Positions 4,694 to 5,018 of a stretch of 5,018 nt of DNA are shown here, in pieces. The notes beneath the pieces are model-generated. The model worked only from the letters and a program-made list of their open reading frames with translations, had not been told where the DNA came from and did not search any database. The translations under genes and the position numbers were made by a program. Within the stretch, counting starts at the first letter, position 1. Every line of letters starts with the position of its first letter. The stretch is from Coriobacteriales bacterium (GTDB lineage: Bacteria; Actinomycetota; Coriobacteriia; Coriobacteriales; UBA8131), in NCBI GenBank assembly GCA_031261765.1, contig JAISJA010000012.1, positions 1-5,018 on the forward strand. Direction: 5' to 3'.

Positions 4694-4831
4694 AGTGCCC
4701 TATATGTGCAGGTCGTTCTATCCTCCCACGGCCTACGCCGCAGTACTTTCGACGATGTAGGGCTTAACTACTGTGTTCGGAATGGGAACAGGTGTACCCC
4801 CTACTCTAGGGACCCGCACATATAGGGCACT
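4694..4831. repeat. Inverted repeat bracketing the 5S gene (precursor processing stem)
   Basis: GTGCCCTATATGTGC (4695-4709) and GCACATATAGGGCAC (4816-4830) are perfect 15-base reverse complements, extended by one A-T pair outside (4694/4831). Inside, after one pair that is G-U in the transcript, four more pairs follow. The outer 10-11 pairs lie beyond the expected mature 5S ends, so precursor 5S would have a terminal helix of about 21 bp. Such stems are substrates for 5S maturation nucleases (RNase M5- or RNase III-like). TTTTGTATT follows directly on the transcript side, so a contribution to termination is also possible. Confidence 0.75.
4705..4820 (-). rRNA. rrf: 5S ribosomal RNA
   Basis: On the minus strand the 5S hallmarks are present: the helix III region with TTCCCATTCCGAACACAG, then AGTTAAGCCCTAC, which pairs with GTAGGG upstream to make helix II, then a GAAAGTACTGC segment and GGGAGGATAGAACG before the 3' strand of helix I. 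Terminal helix I is GTGCGGGTC paired with GACCTGCAC (one G-U). This puts the ends close to 4819 and 4706, about 114-116 bases, the normal length. The ends are set by helix pairing and may be off by one or two bases. It is the last gene of an rRNA operon, about 80 bases after the 23S gene. Confidence 0.95.
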
Positions 4832-4902
4832 CTTAAATTGTCAAATATGTTACGCACACTGACAGCTAAATAGTGATACACAAAACGACACGAAGTAAAG
4901 TT
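4832..4902 (-). other. 23S-5S internal transcribed spacer
   Basis: About 70 A/T-rich bases separate the 23S 3' end from the 5S processing stem. No tRNA is present: no GGTTCGA-type T-loop or acceptor pairing is seen. TTTGACA near the 5S end resembles a -35 but has no -10 at proper spacing. Confidence 0.7.
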
Positions 4903-5018
4903 AGATAAAGAGCTCGACCGATTAGTAACGCTCGGCTGCACGTGTTGCCACGCTTCCACCTGCGTCCTATCAACCTCGTAGTCTACAAGGGGTCTTACCA
5001 AAAAGAGAACTCATCTTT
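4903..5018 (-). rRNA. rrl: 23S ribosomal RNA, 3' end (gene continues beyond the window)
   Basis: The minus strand reads AAGATGAGTTCTC, then ACGAGGTTGATAGG, CGCAGGTGGAAG and the terminal GTTACTAATCGGTCGAG, which are conserved landmarks of the last 110 or so bases of bacterial 23S rRNA (E. coli has AAGATGAGTTCTC, GTTGATAGG and GGTACTAATGAACC). The 3' end is placed about ten bases after the final GAG by analogy with E. coli. The exact base cannot be fixed because the pairing 5' end lies outside the window. Confidence 0.93.
4904..4913 (-). promoter_or_regulatory. boxA-like sequence at the 23S 3' end
   Basis: GCTCTTTATC on the minus strand matches eight core bases of the boxA antitermination signal (TGCTCTTTAACA). 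BoxA is the RNA target of NusB/NusE, and nusB is encoded in this window. The position at the 23S terminus is not the usual leader or 16S-23S spacer location and it overlaps the probable mature 23S end, so it may simply be part of the rRNA. Confidence 0.25.

Noticed and set aside
4820..4850. TTTGACA in the 23S-5S spacer as a promoter -35
   Set aside because: No -10 lies at 16-18 bases; the nearest TATAT is too close and is part of the 5S processing stem.
4801..5001. Minus-strand open frame over the 23S end and spacer
   Set aside because: It lies in rRNA and spacer sequence with conserved 23S and 5S landmarks, so it is not a gene.
1..5018. CRISPR array, insertion sequence, tRNA gene or phage element
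   Set aside because: No regularly spaced repeats, transposase motifs, tRNA T-loop patterns or phage genes were seen; the only repeats are the intergenic dyads and the 5S stem.

Overview
The window is one co-directional minus-strand block, read from high to low coordinates: the 3' end of a 23S rRNA gene, a complete 5S rRNA gene, a spacer with a promoter-like element, a carboxyltransferase-biotin carrier fusion gene (pycB/oadA type fused to an AccB-type BCCP), accC (biotin carboxylase), a small Asp23/Gls24-family gene, nusB, and the first 40 codons of xseB, which runs off the left edge. No plus-strand gene is supported.

The organism looks like a Gram-positive-type bacterium. The order accB-accC-(Asp23-family yqhY)-nusB-...-xseB is the Bacillus/Clostridium/Actinobacteria arrangement, and the 5S and 23S sequences are bacterial with strong AGGAGG ribosome binding sites. 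My best guess, from general resemblance only, is the actinobacterial class Coriobacteriia at intermediate GC. Codon use is distinctive: by hand count AUA is 58 of 80 isoleucine codons in the four complete genes.

The genes fit a biotin-dependent carboxylase unit. AccC carboxylates biotin carried on a BCCP. The fused protein has its own carboxyltransferase domain (pyruvate/oxaloacetate type) and a complete AccB-like BCCP at its C-terminus, including the AccB N-terminal segment, Ala-rich linker, 'thumb' and biotinyl lysine. With AccC it could form a two-subunit pyruvate carboxylase. The BCCP part sits where accB normally lies in this cluster, and the fusion point carries a methionine codon preceded by a consensus ribosome binding site. 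This suggests that a free AccB of 166 residues is also made from inside the gene, which would let one AccC serve both pyruvate carboxylase and acetyl-CoA carboxylase. That is the most interesting hypothesis here.

The three spacers after the fusion gene (before accC, before the Asp23-family gene, before nusB) each hold a TTGGC-N4/5-GCCAA dyad. In two of them it is embedded in a longer related nested hairpin, an intergenic repeat family not explained by the genes. The 5S gene is bracketed by a 15-bp perfect inverted repeat that lengthens its terminal helix, probably a processing stem. There is no gene-free stretch over 300 bases outside the rRNA: the 5S-to-fusion-gene spacer is about 220 bases and is described below.
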